Shown: one piece after another, positions 40,001 to 54,296 of the stretch | How positions within the stretch are numbered: position 1 is the first letter of the stretch | How the letters are laid out: every line of letters begins with the position of its first letter | Source of the DNA: Patella vulgata | Taxonomy: Eukaryota > Mollusca > Gastropoda > Patellidae | NCBI RefSeq assembly: GCF_932274485.2 | Contig: NC_065883.2 | Span: 11,468,222 to 11,532,221, forward strand | Reading direction: 5' to 3' | Length of the DNA stretch: 64,000 nt | Position numbers and translations under genes: made by a program | The notes under the pieces: model-generated | The model's input: the letters and a program-made list of their open reading frames with translations, nothing else | Databases searched by the model: none | What the model was told of the DNA's origin: nothing

Positions 40001-43000
40001 TTTTGGGACTAATATATGGCTTAATTTTATTACAATAATTCCTTTACGCATAGGGGTTTTTAGCAGTGGCAGGAAACCGGAGTACCGAGAGAAAACCCAC
40101 GAGGTTGGACAGGCGACCCAATTGATATTTTCAGATACAGATAGACATGGACATTTTTTGGGGGGATTTAATATATCTAAAAACAAATTTATAATTACTT
40201 CATTAAAATTCATGAAAACATGGCTGATTTGAGACATTTATTTACTGAGTTAGATCCTCAATGCAAGGACCAGCGTCTAGTCTTTCAGATCGGACGAAAA
40301 AACAATTTCCTGTGAACATGATAGTTGGAATTTGATTAAGATTAGGTGGAAATGCCACTGTTCAGTCAAAATTGCCCTCAGAGCACAATGTACAGTGCAT
40401 GCCCATCTTTATTAGCCCTAGTTGCTGTAGAAAAGAAAACACCATTTCAAAATTAGAAATAATTCCAACATACCGTCATTTCTCCACCAAAACATTCTGT
40501 AGCTATCTGGGTTGGATCAAATGGTTTTACTTCAGCATCATTAAATAAAAACCTGCAGTATTTAAAAACATGTAAGAAATAAAAAAGGGGGTAAACTTTT
40601 GAGATTTGGATCAAAATAAAATATATCAATATCCTGTATAATGCTGCTGCTAAGTATTAAGAGTTTATCACTTAAGGTATACTGAAAAAGTGATCAGCTA
40701 TAATCTAAGTTTAGGAATATTTCAACAATTTGTTTTCTCTGTGATTGATTAAATCATTCTTGCCCAAACCATAAAGGGTCTTAAAAACATTATTAGACCA
40801 TAGTATAGGATAAATGTAAATCAACACACTAAAGGGACTTAACAGACCATCAACCTAATTTTACCATACTCTGGCTATTGACTGTCATATTGTGGTATAG
40901 TCTATATTATTGTGGTCTGAAACCTTATATTCAAGTTGACACAAGTTGTCTTCCTTATGTTGTAGTTCTTCTGCCTTTTTGAATAAAGAAAGCGATTGGA
41001 ATTCTAACATGAAGACTGGTTGTTTTTCCTTTTCACCTACATGTAACTGTGTAACACCCCAGGATCCGAAAATATAACATGACCAAATAAAGTCATCTGG
41101 GCAAATCTGAATAAGCCTGGCAAGGTCACCTTCAAATGGCTAATTCAGATTTTTGCAATTACTTTTCTTTTACTCCTAAGCCAAGCAGTAGATTTGATGT
41201 TTATACAGATATGTACGAATGTGTCAAAAATTTAGCAATAGCTGACTCAGCAGAGCAAGACTTTTTTCTAGAAATAGTATAAACGATTATTTCTGACAAA
41301 CTTACCATTTATCATGGCCATTTTCTCCTTTATTTAATCTATCTCTTATAAAACTATAATAATGGCCGCCATCAGCGGTACCGGTATGTACCGTTACACC
41401 AATCAGTTCATATTCACAACTTATATCTTCCGTATTAGAAAAATCTTCACAATCTAAACCACCATCAAAATCATCAGAATCTAAAAAAAAAAAGAGAGAT
41501 TGGCAATCATGGCTGATTGTTGAACAAAATCATAAAAATACTCTTGAATAGAGATTGGCAAAAAATGCTGATTGTTAAATACATACACAAATGTATTTAA
41601 TGTTAATAATATAAATTCAGGACTGATAATAGAATTTCAAAGAATAGAATTTCAAATAAATAGAATTTCAAAGAATAGAATTTCAAAGAACAGAATTTCA
41701 AAGAATTTAAACTTCCAACACTATAAGTACAGTCAAATCTATAGTTTTTATGTGTAAAAAAAACCCTTAAAAATATATTTAAATAATGGGTATATTTTTT
41801 TGAAAAATATCTTGTTAAGCCTAATAATGTTAAACGATGGCTTTCAGCAAAATTTTGAAGTGAAACCCCTGTAACAGGTGTCCTAAGTATTAGACATACT
41901 TAAAACTATATCTAAAATCAAAGGTGGTTCTCTTTTACCTTTCAATTTATCAGGTCCCATTAGATTAGATTCCATATACTGTGACATGTCAAGTCGTAGC
42001 GGGAACGAAAAATGAGTATTGACTTTCTCTTTCATCATCGTAATCATGTTAAACGTATATCTCATGGTATTAAAACACAATATCTTTGGTAATTTACGGA
42101 AACACGCCCTGAAAATATAAATAATCAATGAACATAATAACATTTTATTTGACAATGAATACTTTTAACTTCAAAATGCTTATTGATTTAAAAATTGAAA
42201 GTCATGCAGGATGGAGGGTCTGGCAAGGAAAAAGTGTCAATTTGGTTAGATTGGACAAATAACTGATGGTGTAAAAAATCCTTTACAACTGGTATTCAAC
42301 GCATGCAGAAATGCAACTATTAGGACAACATTTCCCCTCCTACAACACCGCATATGCCCATTACTGCACAAAAGTAAAAGGAAATTAAAAACAATTCAAA
42401 TACAAAAAGTAAACTATCAGAAAATGTCATTTTGAAGAATTTACCTTTTTTCAGCTCGAACTTTTTTCACACATTTAGAACATGTATACATATTATCACC
42501 TTCCAACATATCTTTAACTGTTACTTCATCCAAGGATTCCTGATAATAAAAAATATATAATATAATAATAAACAGTTTCCTGTCTTTACACCATACTAAA
42601 GCCAAATTAAATGAAATGAAATGAAATGCGGTTTAATGTCCTACTGTTCTAAAGCCCCCCTCCCTCTCTTGATCTTTAATAGGTCGTTTTCTACTTACAT
42701 ATAAATCTTTCATATCTGTAACTTGACATCTAACAGTGTAAAATTCTTCAAATGTCCGACTAACATGTGGACAATCCTACAATTAAAACGTTTAATTTAT
42801 TCTTAATGTTATACACAAGTAAGACTGTACTATGAATCAGGAATCGATCATTATGATCCATGACGTCATCTCAGCCATCTTGGAATTGAGACGACATTTG
42901 TCTAAGGAACAAGCATGCCAAATTTCATGTTAATCGTACCAGAATTGGTGGAGCCTTGGTCTTTTTTTGAAGAGAGCTGTCTTAAGTACAAGAACAAGTA

Positions 43001-46000
43001 TATGGAACCAATTCCTGGTTTGTAATAAGGATGTGGCTGTATGGAGGTAGAAAACTTCATAAAATAGCTGCATTAATTATTATTACTATCTTTTTGAGCC
43101 CCAAAATTTATTTTTATCTTAATGGACAGCGAAAATAAAATCTTGCAACTTACCAATGAAACAACGTTATTTGTCAAAACACCTCCAAATAAAGTCTTCA
43201 CAAGTTTCCTCTGAAAAAATACAAACATCCCATTTAAATAGTTAATACAAACAATTCATTCAAAAAGAGACAGACAAACTTTTTATTTTAATAATTCGCT
43301 TGTGTGCATAGCTCTTGGGCTGTTTGAGGACCAGGTGAAAACCCACAAGGTCAGGCACATACAAATCGGACTCAATCGAAATCAAAACCATGCCATTTGA
43401 CTCTAAGACCTTATGATGTAAAATGTATTGTCATATTGTGGTATATTCTATATCATTGTGGTCTGAAACCTTATGTTTAAGCAGACACAAGTTGTCTCCC
43501 TTATGTGGTAGTTCTTCTGCCTTTTAGAGTAATAAAGATAGAGATTGGAATTCTAACATGGAGAATGGTTGATTTTTGTTTTCACCCACATGTAAATGTG
43601 TAACACCCCTGGATCCAAGGATCCGAATACAACATGGAAGAGATGCAAAATATCCTAAACTTATTGTGCTTCATATTTTGTATGTTCTTCACCAAACTAT
43701 GGATTTAATCCGATTTTTGTGACAGTTTTAAGTGTACCATGTGCTTTTCATATCTGTGCCATGTACCACAACAGTATGAATTAAACCATTCAACCCGCCA
43801 TTCAATGAAACAACTATCTATAAAGCATAAAATAAGACGCTGAAAAGAAGTATGACAGACCCATTATCAAATGTTGCATTAAAGAATCCTAATTAATTAA
43901 CTTATACTAACCATATCGGGAGACATTTCTTCTAATTTAGAGATGAGATCAGTAAAAAATTCTGTCATATCTTTCTGTTCGCCCGTATTTAACGGTTGTT
44001 TATCCATTGTGTAAGCTTTACAGAAACTTTTAGGATTATACGCCTTTCTTTCACTTTCCTAAACAAAATTTCATTATTAGGGTTAAAAATTACATTTGGC
44101 TCTGGACAGGTCCCAAGTTTCACAAAGAATTCTCAGACTTAAGTTAAGAATTTGCTCAAAACTGTTTGCCTTATTTTAACTAAAATCTAGCCATTTATCA
44201 ATCTTTTTTTTGTTTTAATGTATCAAATACATCCATAAGAAAGTATGCGCAATGTTTTGTGTTTCTGGATCAAAGATATTTCTCATAAACAGTGATTGAG
44301 AACGAGTTGTGAACTAAGGGTCTGAACTCTCGTTTCAGTCATTGATTGACAAGGAGTGACAAGGACTGGCTAGAAAACTTAACTGTCAGTCGATTTAAAG
44401 GCAATAACATTAAAACACATTAAATACAGATAAATTTATAGTTTTCATGTGTACAAACTGAACTTTCAAGATTAAATTCATATACCAACCTGCAGATATG
44501 CAAACATTTTCTGTAATTCTATCAAAGTTCCTTCATGTTGAGAATTACCAGTACACTGAAATAATAATAATTTATTAATATTCATTTAATTCATGGAAAT
44601 AGGAATAGAACTGACTTCACCATTCACAACTAAACCTGGTCAATAATGTACAAACATACTTTTCGAATAGCATATTTTTTATTTCATTACTTTACACATG
44701 TTATCCATTGAGTAATGCATTTTTAATCTTTTTAAAACACATCTGGCAAAAAATTAAACCTGTCAGGAACAGTAAATTGCTTTTATTGATATTTTTAATA
44801 CATATCCTGTTCAACAGTGCCTGATATTTTGTCAGGTATAATTAGTATCATTATATACAGGCATGTTGACTATGTATAAATATTTAATAGACTATTTACT
44901 TTAGCTTGTAATACAGACTGTCTGGCTTGTGGTATCATATATAGATGTTGCATACATGTAGCCATATAACATGTCGCACCAAGATTCGTTAACCCAACGT
45001 AACCACATTTAGATCGACCATCTTCATGCGGCCAATAATCCCATGGATAAGGTGTATGAGAATCTGAAATACAAGAAAGAAATGTAACAAAGTTTAACAT
45101 CTTCTCTGCGTCGACATGGTTAATAAAGACAGGACTATGCGATGCTGTGTGCTAAGAGGGAATTTTGCCTATCTTGAATATGCAGCCAGATATACACAGG
45201 ACCTTGGGTTTTTTTAACCCTTCCAAATGACTAGACGCTTTTCCTTGCAAAGTTCTACATCCTGCAAATTAACAATGGGAAACCAGGCTGAAAAATCCCA
45301 ATGGAATCAAACCCAGGAACTCGTGGTTAATGAGACAGCGCCATACTAGAAGACAGGAGAATTTCACACAAACAGTGGCACTTTCACCTCAAACTCCAGC
45401 AGAAGGAGATAGTCTGGTCTCACATTTCATAACATGAAACCACTAGGTAACAGGTACTCTCAGGGCAAATAGCTGGCATCCGGGATATGATACAATCTGA
45501 TTAAAATACAGATCTATATTTCGTTTCGTTTTTTGTACTTTTGATGGCCTCTACTACATGAAGATCTGATCAGTTGTTTTGTGGGGTCGCGTCAGAGGTC
45601 ATACGAGTGGCTTTTGACCCTATGACGTCAGATATTTGATGAACCAATCAGCATTGATGTTTCTAGTGGATTACCCACAGTTCCGTGCAGCTCCTGCCAA
45701 AAACTCGCCGTAACAGACCGTTTCATTGGTTAATCCCTCACATCATCCAGAACACGTCAATGATAACAACTTTTCCAGATCCTAATGTTGTAAAGACAAG
45801 TAAAACAAAATTTTGAACTATCAAAAACGAAACGAAATAGGATCTGTGTTTTAATCAGATATGAAATATGATATAATATTGCATACTAACCTTTACTATG
45901 TTGTTCCATCATCTTGGTATGTAATATTCTATAATTATCAACACTGCCTTTAACTAATTCAACTATCAAATCATACGCAGCTGATCTTGATGACTGACTT

Positions 46001-49000
46001 TTACATTTAGGTAGATTACGTTGACTGGGTGACGGAAGGCTAAACAAATCACCAAATATCTCTTCTAGAAGAAGCTGAAAAAATCAAAAGAATCATACTG
46101 CCATATTGTGGTATATATCATTGTGGTCTGAAAACTTATGTTTATGTACACAAGTTGTCTCCCTTTTGTTGTAGTTCTTCTGCATTTTTGAGTAACAAAG
46201 ATAGAGATTGGAATTCTAACATGGAGAATGGTTGTTTTTCCTTTTCACCTACATGTAACTGTTTAAGACTCCAGGATCCTAGGATCCGAATATAACGATG
46301 TTGATGATGATGTCAGGTCTGGTTTCAGTCCAAACAATTTTTCTGCCAAATTAAATCAAAATATTTACCTAAAAAATTGTCCCAAATTTTTTCAGCCAAA
46401 ACAGCAATAGTACAGAATTTTTAAGTTGGGATGGGGGCACAAAATTCAATTTCACCAAAACACTGTTCTTAAATATTCTCATATTTATTTTTAGGTTGAG
46501 CGGCGCAGTGGAAACCAATTTTTTAATTTCGCTTTTATTCCCAAAGGAGACATCTTCGAATTTGAGTATATTTTAGCTGCCATATCTTCTAAGTTATTCA
46601 ATGAATATGAACCAAACTTCATAGGAATATAGTAGACGACGAGTGCTACAACTTTATTCGGGAGAAGAAATTAGGGGACAAAGGTCAAATTGTAATTTTC
46701 ATGAAAACCGAGATTCTTTGTAACTATGTTGTAGGATTTTGGGCGGACAAAGCTGTAGAAATAAATGAAATGGGGTTTAAGGTCCTACTGTTTTGCTCTG
46801 ACTGAGCTAATGAAGACGGGCATACGCCATGCAGTGTGCTATGTGCTATGGGGGAAATTTTGTCCAGACAGTGGCATGCACACCATTGTGTACACGGAAC
46901 CTTGGTTTTTCGTCTCACCCGAACGACTAGACCTGTTTAATAAAACACCAGAATCAAGATAATTTACCTGTCCAGCATTAGAACGTTTAAATGGTGGATC
47001 ATGTTTAATTAGAGCTGTACACAGATTTAACAAACCAACTAGACCATCATCTTCCTCTACACCAAATCTTGATTCATATATACAGCGATCTGTTATATGT
47101 TGACTTACTGTTTTAGCTAATATATTTATCTCTATCGGTCCATCCTGATAAATAAAAAACAAATCAGATTTTAAATTAAATATTTAAGATATCAAAAATA
47201 GAATTGGGCTAATGAAAGCAGACATACGGCATGCAGTGTGCTATGAGGGAAGGAAGCCATGGTGACTCAGTGAGTAAAACGCTCTGAATCGCTAGCCTGG
47301 AGGTCACACGTTTCAATTTCGGTGTTGGCCAAGAAAGTTCATCAGGATTTTCCGGCGTGGTTTCCCCTTCTCAGTGGTGCAGGATGGAGGACCTGACATG
47401 GGCGTGCACGTAACAGATCTCTTGGCAGTTGGAATTGGATACAAGAGTAGGGTGTAGCGCCGCTGTCCGGGCAAAACTGGCAGTCTTCATTAGCCCAGTC
47501 GAGGGTTCTTTTATGTGCACGCCAATGTGCACACGGAACCTCAGTTTTTCATCACATTTTAATGACTAGATATGTTCCTTGCAAGACCCGCTCCATCTTC
47601 AACCACTGACATTGGGAAACCAGGCTGGAAAATCTCAATGAATTATTTTGGTAAATACCAGGATCGAACCACCGCAATATGGATTAGTTAGACAACGCCA
47701 GACTCACTGAGACACTGTGACTCCAAAAACAGGGTGCCACAAGTACTTAACACAAACTAGGTCACTTTCGATTTAACATATACATGGGACATTTTTATTT
47801 CAATAATTTGCGCAGGGATGAATTGCAGTGAGAGAAAACCTGATACCACGACTATTCAATTCAATATAGAATAAAAATGAATAAAAAGAAATTAGATTTT
47901 TAAAGAGAAAGCTAGATCGGAGACAGTATAGTACATATGATGCCATATGTGGATTGTGTGTAAGGGTTAGGCTTAGGCTTGGTCTAGGGTTAGGGCTAGT
48001 ATTAGCCCTGTTTACATCTCAAGACTTACCCTAACCCTAACACACAATCTACATATGATGTCCCATGTGCTAACATGTGCAGGACCGTAGCCGATCTAGC
48101 CGATTTTTAAATGAATACATACCTCTCTATTAGCATCTTCCCGTGAAATACTATCAACAAATCTACAAACAAGGAAGAAATAATCGCGACATCCAGGACC
48201 ATACGGTTCTTTATCCTTCTGACCTTCAAACTGAAATAAAAACAAATTTACCGATGATTGAAAGTTGAGTAAATTCTTAAACTAAGTCTGAGAATTCTTT
48301 GTGAACTCTGGTCCTGAAATGGTTGTATTTTGGCAAAGCTAGGTTGTAAGACTGAAAGGTCATTCCCCTTATTTACAGTATTCCTGTGCTACTTTTGATT
48401 TATTTAAAGGCTCAATACCACTCTTGTTGTAACTGAATAATATGTCCCAATCTTTATGGGGGGTTGGATGGCTGAATGGTTAGCGTGCGCGCGCTGTATC
48501 ATAAAGTCTGTCATTGAGTCGACTGGCGTGGTTTCGAATCCCCGGTTGTACGTGACAAAGAGTAGGGTCGCCTATCCAACCTCGTGGGTTTTCTCCGGGT
48601 CCTCCGGTTTTCTCCCACTGCTAAAGACCCCTACGCGCAAGCGAATTATGTAAATAAAATTAAACCACATGTTAGTCCCGAAATGACCTAGTTTGTGTCG
48701 AGTGGACGTTAAACCCCATTTCTCTCTCTCCCAATCTTTATTCTGGTCAACAAATTGTACTATTTTACAATACTCCAATTAATTGATGATACAAATTTCA
48801 TCTTAACACACCTAATTTAAAAAATTGGAAAAATTTAACTAAATGATTTGAAAAGCCTGGCGTAAAGCTTTTCAAATATGACTTGGATTTAAAAATATTT
48901 TTGAACCCTCTGGACAAGTAAAATAGGATTTAATGGATAATTTACACAACAGGTAGGACACTAACACATCTAGTACTTAGAATAAGGCTATTTTTTTTAT

Positions 49001-52000
49001 TTTCTGGAGCTGTCAAGCCAGCAAGAGTGTTATTGTCCCTTTAAAATATATTTTGAACTTACCTCGTTAGATTTTTGTGGTTTAAATAAAAGAGCGTCTG
49101 ATAAGAAATCTAATAAATTAGATAATATTGGTAAAATAAAATTATAGCCTGATTTCTCATCCACGGTCTTTCCTAAACACAATCTATATAAACCCATACA
49201 GGCTTCCTTACGAACATATGGCTGAAATAAAATAAACAGTTCACATTTAATTGAAAACAAGCTTTCTGAGAGTGTTGATGAAAAAATATATCTAAGTGGT
49301 TCCAACTGATTTTACAATGCATTCAGTTATAAGAGGCTGATACTGCGAATTAAAGTTCACATTTTATTGAAAATAATTTTAAAAATTCAGACGAATTAAA
49401 TGGAATTTAATGTAATACTTTTCTGCACCAACAAGGCTAATGAAAAGGGACAGTATTTCTGCCTACTTTTCCTCAAATTCCATTGTCAAGGGTTCTTTTG
49501 GTAGGGCCTTTATTCTACATCAATGACTTACCAGTGGTGTAGGACAGAGGGCCTGACAAGGACAGCTGTCTAGTTGTTCGAATGGGACGAAAATCTGAGG
49601 TCCTGTGTACACATTGGCATGCACGTAAAAGATTTTTTGGCAGTTGGAATTCGATATAAGAGTACTCCGTAGTGCCTCTGTCGGGGCCAAATTTCATCAT
49701 AGCACACTGTATGGCGTATGCCCGTCTTCATCAGCCCAGTCGGAGCAGAACAATAGGATGTTAAACCCAATTCCATTTCATTTCATTTCTACACCAATGA
49801 CAAGAGGATACCATGCTTGAAACTCTTCAGAAAGTTTCTCAGACCTTAGACTTACTGAGTCACTTGGCTCCCTTTATCGACAAAGCAGCATGATTAAGTA
49901 ACTATCAAAGTCAAAATAAATGTTTTAATGTCTTAATACATTTTTTTTTCTGACTCAAGTTCTGACTCAACGTTTTATTTACCTCTGGAGCTTCTAGAGT
50001 TAATCTTTTTAACCAAGCTGTAAAAGTTGGATCTGAACACAACAAGCAATGAACTTCATCACAGGAATAGGCTAGAGATACCAGGAACGACAGGGCATAA
50101 TGTACAACTGGAAGAAAGTAAAAAAAAGTACTGAGGAAAAGGGAAGAAAGAACAAATTTTTCTTTATTAGAGTTATATAGGTCAATACAACATACTTAAA
50201 GAGAGTTTAATATTGTCATGTTGTGGTATATTCTTTATCATTGTGGTCTGAAACCTTATATTTAAGTCAACACAAGTTGTCTCCCTTATGTGGTAGTTCT
50301 TCTGCCTTTTTGAGTAATAAAGAGATTTGGAACTCTAACATGAAGAATGGTTGTTTCCATGGATCCGAATATAACAATATCTAAGCCAAATGTTAGTCAG
50401 ACACAGTCAGTACCTACAAATTAAATCGCTATAAGTTCTGGCGATCTTGACTTGTTCCAAATCTCAAAAATATCTTACCTTCTGCTCTTCCCCAGGATCC
50501 AAGATACAACTGATTATTATCTCTATAAAATATACAATATTACACGATTATTACACTGTAATAACAAGTCTAGAAATAGAGCACCTGTTGTCGAAGACAT
50601 TGTCAGGTACAAAGTCAAGCTTTGTCAGGTACAGGGCCTCTGATGTCTGTCTTTTTCTCAGTCACTCAGTTGTCTCTTATCAATGTTTATAATACATGTC
50701 TGACACAAAGTGAGAGAGAGAGAGAAATGGGGTTTAACGTCCACTCAACACAAACTAGGTCATTTCGGGACTAACATATGGTTAATTTTATTTCATTAAT
50801 TCGCTTGCGCGTAGGGGTCTTTAGCAGTGGGAGGAAACCGGAGGACCCGGAGAAAACCCACGAGGTTGGACAGGCGACCCTACTCCTTGTCACGTACAAC
50901 CGGGGATTCGAAACCACGCCAGTTGACTCAATGACAGACTTTATGATACAGCGCGCGCACGCTAACCATTCAGCCATCCAACCCCCCCTGACACAAAGTA
51001 TCAAATTGTCAGGGGCCGCACATGGATCAAGAAGATTTTGCATTTTTCAAGTACCCTCTTTTTCAAGTTAGTCAAGTCCATTGGGTGATATGAAAAACCA
51101 AGGTGCACTCCTGTATACATTGGCGTTCATGTAAAACAACCTCTGACAGTTCATGAGGAGCAAGTGCAAGCACCACTGTCGGGGCAGAATTCTTCTCAGT
51201 AGCCTTGCTCACATAGGTCATTTCAATATTTTGCTAGCGCATAGGGGTCTTTAGCAGTGGGAGGAAACTGGAGAACCCAGAGGTTGGACAGGCAACCCTA
51301 CTCCTTGTCATGTACAAGCAGGGAATCGAAACCACACCACTTGACTAAATGACAGATTTTCTGATCCATTCGGCCACCCAACGACAGACATTGCATTCTT
51401 CCCAGTAGCATCAACTTCTGAAATTCATGTGCTAAACAATACGCTATAACACCTGATAACACTTGTCATTCATTTAGAAAGTTCACATTGCTCAATATGA
51501 AGACATAAAACTTATCGCGGTAAAAACTAATCTTTTCCACCACTTACTCTGGTAAAGCTGCTTCATATAAAATCTGCATCAAAATCTTTAGTACTGATTC
51601 TACATTTAAATCATTCAATGTGCTCTGAAAATTTCAATCAAATATGATAGAAAAAAAAACATAATCAAATCTCATATTTATTCAACCGCAGTTTTTTAGG
51701 CGCTTTTAAGTTATTATGATCAAATCTGAAAATATGAACGTTTCTTTCAACCTTGTCCTATCTTTAAAAAATAAGGTTTTCTTTTGTTTTTGTTACATAT
51801 GTCTTTTTAACTCTCTTTTAAACAAACTGTATACCAAACAGATAATTAATTACACAGTATATTTTTCTTTCTTAACCTTTGTTTTACTTTCGTTGTTTTG
51901 GGGTGTTTTTTTTTGGGGGGGGGGGGGGGTCTTTAGAAGCCATATTTATGTTGTATTTTGTATAAAGACCACAAACTGGATCATATATATTTTGTTTCTT

Positions 52001-54260
52001 TTATATAATTTACGAGAAAATATGTTAATCATTTAAATTCCCTGGCATGATCAGCAAGACAAAATTGGCTGAAACAAGGGTTAAAATTCACTGGCATGAA
52101 AATGACAGACATAGATTGATCAAAAGTCTAACCATTCGGCCATCCAACCCCCTTTCATTCTGAGTAAGAGAGAGAGAGAGAGAAATGGGGTTTAATGCCA
52201 ACTCGACACAAACTAGGTCATTTCGGGACTAACATATGGTTTATTCTGAGTAAGAAGAACAATACCTGATTTAATCGAGGGATAATAATCTTCTCATTTA
52301 TTCCTTTTTGTTTTTTAATTTTCTTTCTGGGACTTTCATACGATTCGTCATCAGCACTGGAATCGTTATCAGACAAACCAACGGCAAACTGACTCATCAG
52401 ACGTAATAAATATGCCAAACATTCCTGATTCCACTAGAAATATAAAAATTCAAAATAGGTTTTATAAAGTATATAGTACATGAATTCCATTTTAGAAAAT
52501 AAAATTCAAAAATGAAAGAAGTAAAATTTAAGCATGACATGCACAATTTAATAAATAACAAAGGGGAGTAACTGTTAAAAGTAATATTTTTGCAGTTCTT
52601 GGAATTAAATTTTCTTTTGTTTTAATAGAATATTATTTTACCTGACTCCAAACATCACCTTCTTTTGGTTGTAGTGATCCCGTCATAAAAATATTAAACA
52701 AATGACTTAATCCACCTTTAGATATAAACTAAAATAGACAACAATAAAGTCATTAATATGACAGGGGAGAGATTCAAAACAATAATATGGTATTTTTCTT
52801 AAAGGGGCATTATGGAAGATTAGATAAAGAGCTGACAGTTCTCGCTATAATAGTTTAAAAATAGATAATGAAAACAGAATATGCTGAAAATTTCAGTCCA
52901 ATTGCTTCACTTTGAACTGAGATATTAACGATTCAATTTTAGGCTAGCCTCAAACGTCATAACTACCATTTGTACGATAATAAAAAATAGTCTCAGTTAT
53001 CCATTTTTATGTTGAATCATCTGTCATAAAAGGTATTCAAATCCACTAAATATCGCAGGCTAACAATGGCATTGAGAGTTGATTATGGTCTTGATGAGCT
53101 AACTAATGTTTAATTAATAATTTAGATAACATTTCAGGCCTAAAGAGAGAGAGAGAGAGAAATGGGGTTTAACGTCCACTCGACACAAACTAGGTCATTT
53201 CGGGACTAACATATGGTTTAATTTTATTTACATAATTCGCTTGCGCGTAGGGGTCTTTAGCAGTGGGAGGAAACCGGAGGACCCGGAGAAAACCCACGAG
53301 GTTGGACAGGCGACCCTACTCCTTGCCACGTACAACCGGGGATTCAAAACCACGCCAGTCGACTCAATGACAGACTTTATGATACAGCGCGCGCACGCTA
53401 ACCATTCAGCCATCCAACCCCCCTCAGGCCTAAAGAAAGGCTTGCAATAGACAATATATGTTTAATATACAGAATCATTACAATAATACAATATTGTTCT
53501 TGAGAGAGAGAGAAGGGGTGGGGGAAGAGTCTAAACTCAACACACACACAAAGTCATTTTGGGACTAACACATGATATATATCTATGTTTGAATAGTATG
53601 GACAAATTTGCAGAAAAAACATCTTTGTGTATGTTTATTACAATGTGTTAAAGTTTCTTTGGGACAGAACTTTTCACAGAATTATCTAAAGCACAAGCAA
53701 CCAAAATATTACCTTTGAACTCCAGATATTATCGGAATGATCACTACCCGGACTGTCGGAATCACCCAAAACGTACGCATCACCTCCTCCTGATTTCATC
53801 TGTAATATAATATAACACAATTTACATATGTATAACATTTTAGTTAGAGTAAGGCAGGTGCTTGTTTAACACAATATGTATCACAGTTTTAAACTCAATT
53901 ACATATCACAGTCTTAAACTCAATTACATATCACAGTCTTAAACTCAATTACATATCACAGTCTTAAACTCAATTACATATCACAGTCTTAAACTCAATT
54001 ACGTATCACAGTCTTAAACTCAATTACAAGCCTGGAAATAAGGCTTCCTCAGTCGGCTGGAAAAGACCTAATTCACTCCAAATTTTCATGACAGATAATG
54101 ATTTTCATAATGGTCTTTAATGCATTATACTTTGGTTTTGACAGTTTCATCAAAAATTTTTATATTCTAATTGATTTCAAATTTTGCAGTGCTTCTGCCC
54201 ATTCTTTGTCGAAATCCAAATGCCAAGGGTTAGTTTACATGCATGTTACCCTATCAGAAC

Positions 54261-54296
<36 letters not shown>

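Larger units (their letters stand above)
39074..45063 (-). other. USP34: USP34 catalytic (UCH/USP) domain exons
   Basis: Exons in transcript order: 44900-45063, 44490-44555, 43912-44058, 43154-43210, 42699-42776, 42445-42539, 41939-42108, 41306-41480, 40474-40552, 39752-39805, 39074-39193. The Cys box GYVGLTNLGATCYMAT lies in the first exon, with the catalytic Cys at about visible residue 1012. A zinc-ribbon pair is seen as MYTCSKCVKK (42445-42539); the partner Cys pair was not resolved. The His box HTGTADGGHYYSFIRD is in 41306-41480, and FNDAEVKPFD carries the third triad residue in 40474-40552. All key residues are present, so an active deubiquitinase is expected. The insert between domain halves (DSDDFDGGLDCEDFSN) is acidic and variable compared with human. 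Confidence 0.95.

Noticed and set aside
48458-48540. tRNA gene
   Set aside because: A and B boxes are present but the cloverleaf cannot be closed and the unit continues into a SINE body with target duplications.
48456-53450. Recurring peptide MAEWLACARCIIKSVIES in several ORFs
   Set aside because: It is the translated tRNA-like head of SINE-A, repeated wherever the SINE occurs, on either strand. Not a protein family.
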